The position numbers were made by a program, and so were the translations under genes. Below the pieces are notes generated by a model. The model did not search any database. It was not told where the DNA came from and was given only the letters and a program-made list of their open reading frames with translations. Below are positions 1-10,400 of a DNA stretch of 64,000 bases, piece by piece. How positions within the stretch are numbered: the stretch's first letter is position 1; every line of letters begins with the position of its first letter. This stretch comes from Litoditis marina (Eukaryota > Nematoda > Chromadorea > Rhabditida > Rhabditidae). The stretch spans positions 2,918,501 through 2,982,500 of the forward strand of contig OZ038437.1 of assembly GCA_964036275.1 (NCBI GenBank). The letters are read 5' to 3'.

Positions 1-317
1 CGGAGTTGTATCGTTATATACAGGAGTATAACAGAATTTAAACGATATTCACAGAATAAAACCATGCAGATTCGACGAATTTTAATTTAATGGCCGTTTT
101 TTGAATATTGAATATTTGTGTCTATCGCTTTAACGAAATTCACACTCTTCGTGTCTGGACACTACTTAATAATAATAGGTTTATTCCACAAAAATCACAC
201 ATGTTATCTCATAAGTATCCACGGGAATAACCTTAGAACCCCAAAGGGACGGGGTTATAACCCTCCCGTCTTCTGATATGGGGAGCGGGTGCGGAGTTCA
301 GGTGATTCTCGCGTACT

Positions 318-1035
318 TTACTGTAACGAAAAAGGTATATTAGGATATAAAACCGAAACATCAATACAATCTAAATACGCCCTAAATTGATCTACATTTT
401 GAAAAGCAGCAATGTCTTTACTTATGGTGTTCCATTTACGAACCACTCTAGAAAAATATCCATTAGTATCACTGAGAATTTTCCTATCCCGGATGATCAA
501 TCGGAGTCTATCCCTTGGTAAACTACTGAAAGAGAGTGGATTTTCTGATAAATGGGATAGACCCGATTGAAGCTTAAACGTCTGCAATAAATCATATTTT
601 AATCTCCGGTAAAAAAAGGGCTTTTGTTCAACTTGTAGCAATCGATCGCTGTAGCTGGTATAGGAAATACCACATTTTTGAAATGCTCTAGCTGTGAAAC
701 GTTTGAATGGTGACTCTAACACAACTGACAGATGACTATTGATAGGTGGGTTAAAAATCTCAGAACAATACAGGAGAATTGGTGCAACATATATATTGAA
801 CAATGATATATACTGCTCTGGCGTCTTGAATGAGAAATTTCTGAGAATCTTATTAGAGATGGCTGATGCTTTGCTAACTTGACCGTTCACGTGGGATTCA
901 AATGTTAGTTTATCGTCTACCATGACTCCTAGATCACGAATGACTGGTTTTCCAGCAATTGCAACACCACCAATGGTATAATGTGCCTTGAGGTTGTTAT
1001 TTCCGAGATATAAAACGTTTATCTTATTAGGTGCT
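318..1035 (-). pseudogene. LINE reverse transcriptase, C-terminal remnant
   Basis: An open frame on the minus strand reads as the end of a non-LTR retrotransposon reverse transcriptase. It shows the family block LGVMVDDKLTFESHV followed by an NKILRNF segment and the region where these enzymes continue after the catalytic palm. The same frame extends upstream of the first methionine (codons for YLGNNNL and GKPVIRDLG), so the true fragment reaches about position 1035. The catalytic palm box and the rest of the polymerase are missing, because the sequence jumps to an inverted-repeat insertion near 1087-1175. CR1/Jockey-type affiliation is inference from the general pattern. It is an old, non-functional copy. 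Confidence 0.8.
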
Positions 1036-1086
1036 ACTTCACGCGTTGGTAACTTATACGGTAAGTTTTTCCTTTGAAATTAATAC

Positions 1087-1175
1087 AAAACATTATATAG
1101 TGTTAGTTAATTGTACAGTCACGTGAAACATGTTAAACCCAGCAGAACTCAGAAATGTGCAAGGCAATTTTGCCG
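1087..1175 (-). mobile_element. TATACT-type inverted-repeat element, partial copy
   Basis: The sequence from AGTGTTAGTTAATTG through CAGTCACGTGAAACATG to the CAGAACTCAGAA block is the same as one half of the complete elements at 13390-13522 and 36749-36882. Only part of the element remains here. It sits inside the LINE remnant and may mark where the reverse transcriptase was interrupted. Confidence 0.6.
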
Positions 1176-1220
1176 TTTCGTGAGCGTAGAGAAGGAATAT
1201 TTTCCCTGGGTTTGATGTAT

Positions 1221-1634
1221 CTATCGAAGATGCTGGAAAGACTGTCTTTTGTTAGCGGACTCAAGAACTTTTCTCTCATTTTTCATTCTGAACGCAGTTA
1301 GCTTTTTACGCAGTAGTTTCACTAATGTCCTATACCGTACTTTGCTCAGCTCGGAGGTGTGCCATGTTTTGTAGGCATCACGTTTCTCAGCGAACAATTT
1401 TCGAATATGAGGTGGAAAATTGGTTTTTGGCCTTCTAGAACCGTATGGGGTATTGTCCCGAACAATTTCTTCAGTGATTTTACAGAAATGGTCATACTTC
1501 TGCTGTAACGTGGGAAAATGACTGAACTGTCTATGCCAATTAAAACTCCCTATGAATTGATTCACTCTTTCAAAATTTGTCTTGGAGAAATCTAGTCTTT
1601 TCGCTATCTGATGTGTCTTGTTGTGATACGTCAT
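1221..1634 (-). pseudogene. LINE endonuclease-to-RT linker remnant
   Basis: A 137-codon open frame on the minus strand resembles the basic linker between endonuclease and reverse transcriptase in CR1/Jockey-type LINEs. It has NFERVNQFIGSFNW near the start, a TPYGSRRPKTNFPPHI block and then a lysine/arginine-rich helix. It lies in 5'-to-3' order between the ORF1-like frame (1903-2556) and the RT remnant (318-1035), so all three probably come from one insertion. No catalytic endonuclease residues are visible. The element is dead. Confidence 0.65.
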
Positions 1635-1674
1635 TCCGTCATGAGACAGCTGGAGCGAAAAATCTAAAAAACAA

Positions 1675-1798
1675 TTAATGAAGGACGATTATGTGGTCCA
1701 ATCGCAACGCTTCAGTCCTTTAAACTGCAATACATTTTTCAATTGCAGTTTAAAGGACCGTTGACACGGGATTAGTCCACTTGATCGTCCTACTTTAA
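1675..1798. mobile_element. TTAA palindromic element, copy 1
   Basis: About 124 bp bounded by TTAA on both sides. The ends are inverted (GAAGGACGATTATGTGG against CTTTAAAGTAGGACGATC) and the centre has a strong hairpin, CCTTTAAACTGCAAT facing ATTGCAGTTTAAAGG. There are six copies in the window. It resembles the TTAA palindromes (PALTTAA type) described in C. elegans, a resemblance recalled rather than checked. This copy sits between two LINE fragments. Confidence 0.85.
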
Positions 1799-1902
1799 GA
1801 GAAAGTTTAGGACTAGAGATATAATTAGAAGAAAAGGTGGGTAGCTCCCCATGCAAATTCTACGCATTCCTTGGTGTGTTGAGTGGACGAGAAGTGGAGA
1901 GT

Positions 1903-2556
1903 TCAGCTATGTCCAAATCCTTTACATAATACTTTATCTGACCGACCTGGCAATTTGTAGCATTCTTTGCGCAGTGAATATAATAGGTTGAGTTCTGGTA
2001 CGGTCATGTCAGGACGGCATGTTGGAAGACGAGGTTGATCAGGGAGAGCAGGCAGGTTCTTGCGGAAGTTGAATATAAAGTTATTCCGATCTTTGTGAGA
2101 ATCGAAATGAACTTTCACGACGCGAGTATTCTTCGTATTCTTAGACGGTTGACGCCAGAAAGAGCTCGGTTTGGCAAGACCACCGTTTTCAAAGATGGCG
2201 TTTATGAAAACACCGTCGGAAGGCAGAACTCCGTGTGCATTGTTCTGGTGAACCAGCGAATCAGCCAATTTTTCGACAACCGCCTTGAAACTTTTTTCGG
2301 TTTCTTTTGCGGCTTCACGAGCGAGGAAACTGGAATAGGCTAGGCTCGGGATCGTCGGGTCACTCCTGGAGGCTCCTTGAAGATTGGTCGACATTTTGTC
2401 GTAATACCATTTCGGAGCTCCAGGATGAAGAGCAGAATTTGCGGTGGAAACATCGTCTTTGAGACATTTGATGTAGTTTTCCTGCATTTTGTTCAGGAAT
2501 TCTTCAGTCTTAGTAGCTTTCACTAAAGTTGACGAGTCTGGGTTCGTGTAGTTCAC
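1903..2556 (-). pseudogene. LINE ORF1-like / upstream protein remnant
   Basis: A 217-codon open frame reads MNYTNPDSSTLVKATK at its start and carries the block VVKVHFDSHKDRNNFIFNFR followed by RPDMTVPELNLLYSLRKECY. This pairing of an RNA-binding-like strand pattern with a 'LRKECY' helix is typical, from memory, of the protein upstream of the endonuclease in nematode CR1-type LINEs. Its strand and order match the fragments at 1221-1634 and 318-1035. No start context or intact downstream frame is visible, so it is treated as a relic. Confidence 0.55.
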
Positions 2557-3980
2557 ACCATTCCTACTGAGACTCCTACAGTAACCTCACAAATTTTCCG
2601 AGAGCTGTTGCGAAGCTGAAAATGTAGTTAATGAAAAATTCTCTCGTGTATTTACTATAACTGAGAAGGAAAATGATGTACGAAAATCCTGAACTTCTCC
2701 GATCAAACGTAAGTGAGCAAACCGGTTCGGAAGTTTGGAAATCTCACTGTGGGAGTCTCAGTAGGACTGGAAAAGACTACGCGCTTAGTCATCGAGAACA
2801 GCTGGATGTTGTTGGCTGCCGCTCGGCGCGAGAAAACGATAGGAATTCTAATGAGACATCGTGTACTTTGTCATTGCACGTTTCTGATTTCTGCTGTGCT
2901 TAACGTTACGATTATAATACAAAAGCTGTGGTTCGATACATATATTCTATTTCATTTTTACGTGATTTTTTCACTAAATATATAGAGATATGAGACCAAT
3001 GAAACGAAACGTTGACACTGTTAAAACCACTTTTGAGTAGCAGGTTGAACTACCAGAAAGACATAATTTCGACTTCGCAAAATGTTGGGGGACTTGGAGA
3101 GGGACTTAAAGAAGCAGAAAGTTGTCTATGACCACGCACATCCTAACTATTGAATTCCGTAAAAAATGGTTTGGTATCAAACTATAAACACAGAAGAAAC
3201 CAAGAACAGTTCTGGTCTTCAACGCTAAGCGAACATTATAGAAATCAAAGTACAAACACAGCAGAATCCAAGAACATTAACTGTTATTGTCTTCAATGCT
3301 AAGCGAACACTATAGTCGGAGTCTTAGAGATCGACCCCTATTAAACCGGTCTATGCATGTTGTTCTAGCCATGCTGTCTGTTGTATGTGTTGATAATCTA
3401 TGAACTATGACATCCTTGTTCTATCAAGTTTTCTAGAAATCACTTTGTTCTGTTATTTGGATTTGTAGAAAGTACATACAACTTACATACAACTTATTAG
3501 AGAATGGCCATTACCTAACATGCCCCTAAGACCTAATGAGAGAGAGGTGGTAGCAACCACTCTCGTAGTGGTTACATCTCTACAGCCCGGGGTCACACTC
3601 TGGCTGGTTAGAGATTATCTTCAATCTCTGTACTATCTCGGGGTCAATCGAACCTGCGTCTCTTGTATCTACGCAGTCTTTCTTCAACCTCTCGTTGTCT
3701 TTGCTCTCTCTTGTTAGTGTTCGTAGCTGGGCGGCTAATATAATGTGCGACTATCTTATTTGAGGGACCAATACTTATATGAAGTATAAGTATTGGGACG
3801 TCAAAACGGACATGATAATATCGATTATTCCGAAATCATGCTAATTGTTTCGTTGCGGCCGAGTATCTTCATTGAAATCTCGCATAATCGGTTGCGAACA
3901 TCTTTGACGGATATTCATAACTGTTCGCGAGATTTTCCTGTTTATCTCAACATGGTTTCATGGCTATTAAATGAGAGAAT
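2557..3980. other. Intergenic, repeat-derived, no gene seen
   Basis: Segment 2660-2910 shares blocks, in opposite orientation, with 8189-8290 (the 'TCTCAGTAGGACTGGAAAAGAC' repeat) and with the TATACT-type elements (GTGTACTTTGTCATTGCACG). Segment 3180-3320 holds a short direct repeat (CAGAAGAAACCAAGAACAG near 3192; CAGCAGAATCCAAGAACAT near 3258). Short open frames here show no recognisable domain. I looked for the missing membrane-anchor exon of the downstream glycosyltransferase and did not find a convincing one. Confidence 0.5.
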
Positions 3981-3981
3981 G

Positions 3982-4059
<78 letters not shown>

Positions 4060-4104
4060 AGAGAGAGAGAGAGAGGGAGAGAAACAAAGAGAGAGAGGAA
4101 AGAG
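3981..4104. repeat. (GA)n microsatellite with GAAACAAA interruptions
   Basis: A nearly pure run of GA dinucleotides, broken twice near the end by GAAACAAAGAGAGA. It generates spurious Arg-Glu or Leu-Ser open frames on the two strands, which are not genes. Confidence 0.97.
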
Positions 4105-4530
4105 ATATGTGTAGTTTGCTCTCGTTGCTTTTCGTGAAAGTTAGTGAGCTAGGAAGAGATTTAACGGCGAAACGATGCAAATAAAATTTAACCCATAAAT
4201 TTCAATAAATATGGGAAAAATGTTTTCTCTTTCTTGATTACTGCTAACTTTATTGTAACATGTTTCTGAAAATACTAGTCCATTAACTTAAACTTTATTA
4301 ACACAATAACATTTACATTTAGTTTTTCTATTGCATTGAGTTCAAATTATAAATTACCTTTCTCATTAACTGTTTTCAGGTGCCCGTACTAACTATATTC
4401 AGTTTTGGTCTGGTGCTTCTTTTAACTCTTCTTGAATGTGTAGAAAGCTGTTTCGCCATTTATACACATCGAAAACATGGCCATTGAAACTGCTAGTTTT
4501 CATATTCGCTTGCGGTAAGTGAAACCAGCA

Positions 4531-4725
4531 TAGTCGTTGCCAACGGAGATACGAGAGGGCACTGTATATCTCACTTTCCGCTGTGTACGCACACATGTCT
4601 TTGTTTCATTAGCTTGCCCGCTGTGTGCTCTAATAGGGCAGTGGTTAGCGCCCTGCTACGAAACTTTTGCTCACAGGTTCGTTTCCGGCGAGAGACAGAA
4701 TTTTATAAATTTGGCACTCACTATA
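4531..4725 (+). mobile_element. tRNA-box inverted-repeat element, copy 1
   Basis: Full-length copy of a family of about 195 bp. It begins TAGTCGTTGCCAACGG, passes through CTGTATATCTCACTTTCCGC, then A-box-like TAGGGCAGTGGTTAGCGCC and B-box-like GGTTCGTTTCCGGCG, and ends TTGGCACTCACTATA. The ends form an imperfect inverted repeat (TATAGT..GCCAA on both outer edges). See the matching entries at 4972, 7776, 11766, 31879, 33121, 42268 and 62126. Confidence 0.85.
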
Positions 4726-4971
4726 TGCACCATAGCAGAGGTTGACGATAATAAATTATATTGTTGGAAAATCGATCTAAGGAATGTCTGAGAAAAGTAT
4801 ATATAATTTTGAACTTATTGTGTTCTTTTCGGGAATAAAGACGGTAGCATACTGTATATCTCGTTCTGTGCCAACATGTGTATAGTTCCTACAGGGATCA
4901 GCGCCTGTAAAACGTTCGGGCTGGGTTCGAGTCTTATCCGAGGCGGATGTTTTGTAAAATTTGACTCGCAC

Positions 4972-5133
4972 TATAGTGGGTGCCAAATTTGTAAATTTCT
5001 GTCTCTTGCCGTAATCGAACCTGTGAGCAAAATATTCGTAGCAGGGCAAGCTATGGAATCGGAGAAATGTGTGCGTACACGGCGGAAAATGAGATATACA
5101 GTACCCTCCCGCATTTCCGTTGGCGACGACTAT
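4972..5133 (-). mobile_element. tRNA-box inverted-repeat element, copy 2
   Basis: Minus-strand copy lying 250 bp from copy 1 in the opposite orientation. The 3' end (TATAGTGGGTGCCAAATTT on the plus strand) and the 5' end (TTGGCGACGACTAT) are present. The part holding the A-box-like sequence is deleted, while the B-box side (CGAACCTGTGAGC) remains. Confidence 0.8.
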
Positions 5134-5239
5134 CGGGCGCAGCGCGGAGAGTAAAAAAGAGGGAGGGAGAGAGAGAGAGTAGAGAGAGGGATAGAAGAGA
5201 CAAATAGAGAGAGAGTGGAGAAGAAAGAGAGAGAGAGGC

Positions 5240-7273
5240 GGAGCGCTGCGCAGATTAGTTTTTGTTCAAAGGTCTGCAGACAATACAAAACAGTTTATTA
5301 CAATTTTCTTCAAAGTACGTCGACCATTTCCCTAGATATTTGCATGAATTACTGAAGGGCAACACGTCTACAAGAAATTAAGTTCACGTTCCAAGAAAAA
5401 ATTTGTTGAAAGGAGTTAGAGGACCCAACGTCTCGCAGAAATGGCTTCCGTGCGGGGCGGCGGCGCCGGCGGCGCCGGCGACAAAAGTGTCCGCCTCCTC
5501 AAATCTGGGCATAGTTTTGCTCAAAATCAACTTATTCCGAAATTTCTTACACTGTTAAAAAGCCATAAAAAAGTTGAGGTATACGTATTTTTCAGGTGTG
5601 TCGTAAATTTGAATATTACGTGTGAGACGACCAAAAATGGTCTCGCAAAAATTATGGATAGACCGGTTTTGTGAAAATAAAAATGAAAGAAGAGTTAAAC
5701 GTGTAGTAGGAATCATTTTTCTAATGGAGATATCATGACAGGCGGGTACAGCTTGGTTTTCATTCCTATTCACATGTCTGAATGGCGGATTGGATGAAAG
5801 CTCTATTTACGCACGGCGAACGGAGGTTCGATTCCTGCCTGGAGCACAAAATTTGCTATCACTTGAACGAGGTTACAACTACACAAACGTTCTGAACTAC
5901 GGCGCGGTTTAAAACTCCAATAGAAAAACATAAAATTCCTTGTTTAGATTATTGTTCAAAAATATCATTTTTATCAAAAATGACCGTTACTTCGTAACCA
6001 TAGAAAAAGAGTTCGATTAGTATAAAAAACGAGTGTAAAGAAAGTAAAGATTAGTTTTGGATAAACATGTACAAGAAATATAAAAGAAGTCCAATAAAAA
6101 TATTTTGAGGAAAATGCTAATCTCGCTTCTCTTGAAAACAACCGAGTATAAGCTATATTAGTATAAAAAACGAGTGTAAAGAAAGTAAAGATTAGTTTTG
6201 GATAAATATGTACAAGAAATATAAAAGAAGTCCAATAAAAATATTTTGAGGAAAACTCTAATCTCGCTCGGTTTAGAATTTCAAAAAAAGGATACCGAGT
6301 TTTTGGTTGTCGGAAGAAAACTTCTGACTGCGACTCACAATAATCTAGCTTATACTCCGTTGTTTTCAAGAGAAGCGAGATTAGCATTTTCCTCAAAATA
6401 TTTTTATTGGACTTCTTTTATATTTCTTGTACATATTTATCCAAAACTAATCTTTACTTTCTTTACACTCGTTTTTTATACTAATTGAACTCTTTTTCTA
6501 TGGTTACGAAGTAACGGTCATTTTTGATAAAAAATAATATTTTTGAACAATAAGCTAAACAAGGAAAGTTATGTTTTTCTATTGGAGTTTTAAACCGTGC
6601 CGTAGTGCAGAACGTTTGGTGTAGTTGTAACCTCGTTCAAGTGATAGCAAATTCTCCACTCTAGACTCCAGGCAGGAATCGAACCTTCGTTCGCCGTGCG
6701 TGAATAGAGCGTTTATCCAATCCGCCAATGAGACATGTGAATAGGAGTGAAAACCAAGCTGTACCCGCCTGTCATGAGTTCGTCATTGGAAAACGTCTTC
6801 CTACTACACGTTAAACTGTTCTTTCATTTTTATTTTCACGAAACCGGTCTATCCATGATTTTTTGCGAGACCATTTTTGGCTCTCTCACACGTAATATTC
6901 AAATTTCAGACATACCTGAAAAATACGTATACCTCAACTTTTTTAGAGCTTTTCAAAAATGTAAGTATTTTTTGAATAAGTTAATTTTGTGCAAAACTAT
7001 GCCGAGATTTGAGGAGGCGGACACTTTTGTCGCCGGCGCCGCAGCCGCCGCCGCCGCCCCGCACGGAAGCCATTTTTGCGAGACGTTGGGCCCTCTAACT
7101 CCTCTGAATAAATTCTACTTGGAACGTGAACTTAGTATCTTGTAGACGTGTTGCCCTTCAGTGATTCATGCAAAAATCTAAGAAAATGGTCGACGTACTT
7201 TGAAGAAAATTGTAATAATCTGTTTTGTATTGTCTGCAGACCTTTGAACAAAAACTAATCTGCGCAGCGCTCC
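5240..7273. mobile_element. Giant foldback element with ~0.9-kb arms
   Basis: The left arm runs inward from GGAGCGCTGCGCAGATTAG at 5240 and the right arm outward to CTGCGCAGCGCTCC at 7273. Paired landmarks keep register: GGCTTCCGTGCGGGGCGG at 5442 faces its complement near 7070, and ACGCACGGCGAACGGAGG near 5810 faces its complement near 6695. By eye the arms are highly similar. The centre (about 6018-6480) holds further inverted copies of a block containing GTATAAAAAACGAGTGTAAAG. Each arm carries an A-box-like TGGCGGATTGG and a B-box-like GGTTCGATTCCTG. No transposase is visible, so it would be non-autonomous. Confidence 0.85.
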
Positions 7274-7472
7274 GCGCTGCGCACGATTATTGTGAGTCGC
7301 AGTCAGAAGTTTTCTTCCGGTAGCAAAAAACTCGGTATCCTTTTTTTGAATTTTTAAACCGAGCGAGATTAGACTTTTCCTCAAAATATTTTTATTGGAC
7401 TTCTTTTATATTTCTTGTACATGTTTATCCAAAACTAATCTTTACTTTCTTTACACTCGTTTTTTATACTAA
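7274..7472. repeat. Extra copy of the foldback's central block
   Basis: From CACGATTATTGTGAGTCGC through AAACTCGGTATCC to CTCGTTTTTTATACTAAT this repeats the central part of the foldback (near 6159-6350) in inverted orientation. It ends about 17 bp before the first recognised exon of the glycosyltransferase, so repeat DNA abuts a splice acceptor. Confidence 0.7.
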
Positions 7473-7489
7473 TAACCCCATCATTTCAG

Positions 7490-10400
7490 TCACCCTGCTA
7501 CAGTATGAACGAGCTTCGGTGAACTATTTCCAAATAAACAACCAAACATCTTATGAATATAAAATAGTACCGGACACGGATTACTGCAGAAAACGGTGAG
7601 TTATCGAAGTGAATGTTGAAAACTTAGATTTGCGCCAATATTATTTTTGATTTGATACAAAAGCGAGAGAGCATGCAGGTCAATGAGACAACAGAAGGCT
7701 AAGATAGTCTGCGTCTCTCTTATCTTTAAACTCTCTCGACATAAGTGGCTTGCTAGGGTAGAGGCGAAACGTGCTACAGTCGTCGCCAACGGTAAGGCGG
7801 GAGGGTACTGTATATATCATTCTCCGCTGTGTACACACACATGACTTTGATTCCAAAGTTTGCAGATTATGTGCATTAATAGCGCAGTACTTATCGCCTT
7901 GCTACGAAAATTTTGCTCGCAGGTTCGATTCCGGCGAGAGACAGAAATTTATAAATTTGGCACTCACTATACTCTTACGAATTATTCAACTAATTTATCT
8001 TCTTTAAATTCTAAGCTTTTATTTTAATTGCTAATTGGCAAAGATTTGTTCTTTTTTTTTTTATCCAAATTTACGGAATTTTCAGACCGCCCGTTGTACT
8101 AGCCTTGGTGCTCTCGTCGGCTCAAAACTTTGCTATGCGACAAACTATTCGAAACACTTGGGCAAATTCGAACGTTATCGCGATTGAGGTGAGTTATAGT
8201 CTTTTCCAGTCCTACTGAGACTTATACAGTAGGATCTCGAAACTTCCAAGCCGTTTTGCTCACTTACTTTTGATCTGAGAAGTTGAGGATTTCCGTACCT
8301 CATTCTCCTTCTCAGGTAGAGTAAATATACGAGAGCTTTTTCCATGAAATTTATTTTCAGCTTCAAACAGCCTTCGGAAAGTTTGTAAGGTTACTGTAGG
8401 AGTCTCAGTAGGAATGGTGTGAACTATATAGTGCATACGTCTATCCCGTAACTTCTTACAGTAATCACCTAAGTGCTCAAATGGCATGTTCCCAACGACA
8501 CTACTCACTCAGAAATCATAAAAAATGTGGAGTATAATGTAACAAAGTTGGAGCTCGTTTCCAAAAATTCAGAACATTCAGGTGAAAAAAGAGTTGTGAA
8601 CATTCCAAGCAGTGATCGAACCAAAATATGAAATTATTTAACCATCGTGGACACCATCATATTTGTGAAGGGCCAAGTTTAGCGGGCGGCCATCTCGTCT
8701 GCGTATCTTCATATAGAACGCATCAATCTTAATAATTCTCGAAATCAATTTTTTTTTGGGATCCCATGTTTTCAATCATTATTTTTCTTTAATCCAAAAT
8801 ATTCAATCGCCAGTTTGCCCATTGTCTTCCCTTGCTGGGAATCGCTGGTCCGTATTCCCAACAGGAATATGTGTTCACAAGCAGTTCTCTCCCCCTTTCC
8901 TCCGAGAAGTCACTCGCATGTCACTGGATCAATGCCAACAGAGCATTCGATAGTCCACCATGAAGTCTTCTATGAAGGAAAGGGACCAAGACCTTACAAG
9001 AAACTGCTGCCACAAATATCTGTGATATGTATGATGATCACCGCCTCGTAACGAAGCGAAGTGAATGGATAAATATGTAAATATGTAAAATTCCCATGGG
9101 ATCTCAAAAAATCATTTTGAGAAATATTTTCAGGGTTTCTGATCGAGAAATTAACACCATATTTTCAGAGCGGTACAGTTTCTGTTTTCTTCATTATGTC
9201 GACTACCAAGAATGATACCGTGACGGAACTTATTTACGAGGAAAGTGAGACACACGAAGATATTATTTTGACGGATTTGGAAGAAACCTACGATAATCTC
9301 GTATACAAGGTGAGTATTACCAAATTTTCGTTGTAGGTTGACCCAACAGAGGCCGTATGCATGAAACATCCCGGGCCGGGTTGGGATGCTATCCCGAGCT
9401 ATTTCCCGGCCAATTCAGCTCGGAATAGCATCCCAACCCGGCCCGGGATGTTTCATGCATACGGCCTCAGAACTCAAAACGGCATATAGGTTCTGTCAAA
9501 CCGTTGTGGACCGGCGTATGGTCAATTTGGTGGGTGCGGGGTTTGGCGAGGGGCCAGTTCGTCTGCGTATATTTGATCTACATACTCTCTCGTCTGCTGG
9601 CAAGTATTCTAATCGCTCGCCCCGCATCGCTCAATCAATCGAACCTTCTACTGTCTTTGTCGGGAAATAGCGACTATATCATGCCTTCTTTGTGAAGAGC
9701 GAACCCCATTTTTGCGTCATTGTTTCTTTTGGGTTTTTTACGCTCTTCTAGGGTCTGAATAGTTTTTTATTACTCGAAATGGACTGACCGGTTTTACGGT
9801 AACCATTATTTTGGGTTGTTAACCAGAACCGGAAAACCGGGTACCCTTCAATCCAAAGTTGTTTTTTTTCATATTCTCCGGTTACTCATTTTTCAGTTAA
9901 ACTGAATTATTCTTCCAGGTCTACGCTTCATTCGGTTTCCATTCGAACTTCTGCCCTGAGGCGCAACATTTTCTCAAAATCGATGACGATGTATTGATTA
10001 ATTTGGATCGAATGATCTACTTTCTGAACTCAACTGAGGTCACGTTAACGAACATCCACTGTTTCGCGTACCAGAACGGAACGGTTTTCCGAGACCCGAA
10101 AAATAAATGGTGGGTTACAAAAATAACCCAGAACGAATCTCGGAACGCGCTCTGTAAATTACAACTTCGCGTTTGATCGAAACTGAATTACAACAAATCT
10201 TGAGATATAGTTTGCCCCGAAGAGACGTCAGACGACAAGAGTGAAAATCAATATATATATATGACAGCTGCGCTGTATAAACAGTAATTTACTGTTCTGC
10301 AACGACGCTTGTTCTGAGATGGTTTCTGTCAGTCTAATCTCTCAAATCCTCTACGGTATGGTGCTCCATTCCGCTGTATTTGTAGTTCGATCGCGTTGCG

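Noticed and set aside
3793..4180. Open frames over the GA tract (Arg-Glu or Leu-Ser repeats)
   Set aside because: They are translations of a microsatellite on either strand.
5441..7145. Glycine/alanine-rich start ATGGCTTCCGTGCGGGGC as a first exon
   Set aside because: It lies inside the foldback arms and is mirrored in the other arm; no splice link to the glycosyltransferase in phase.
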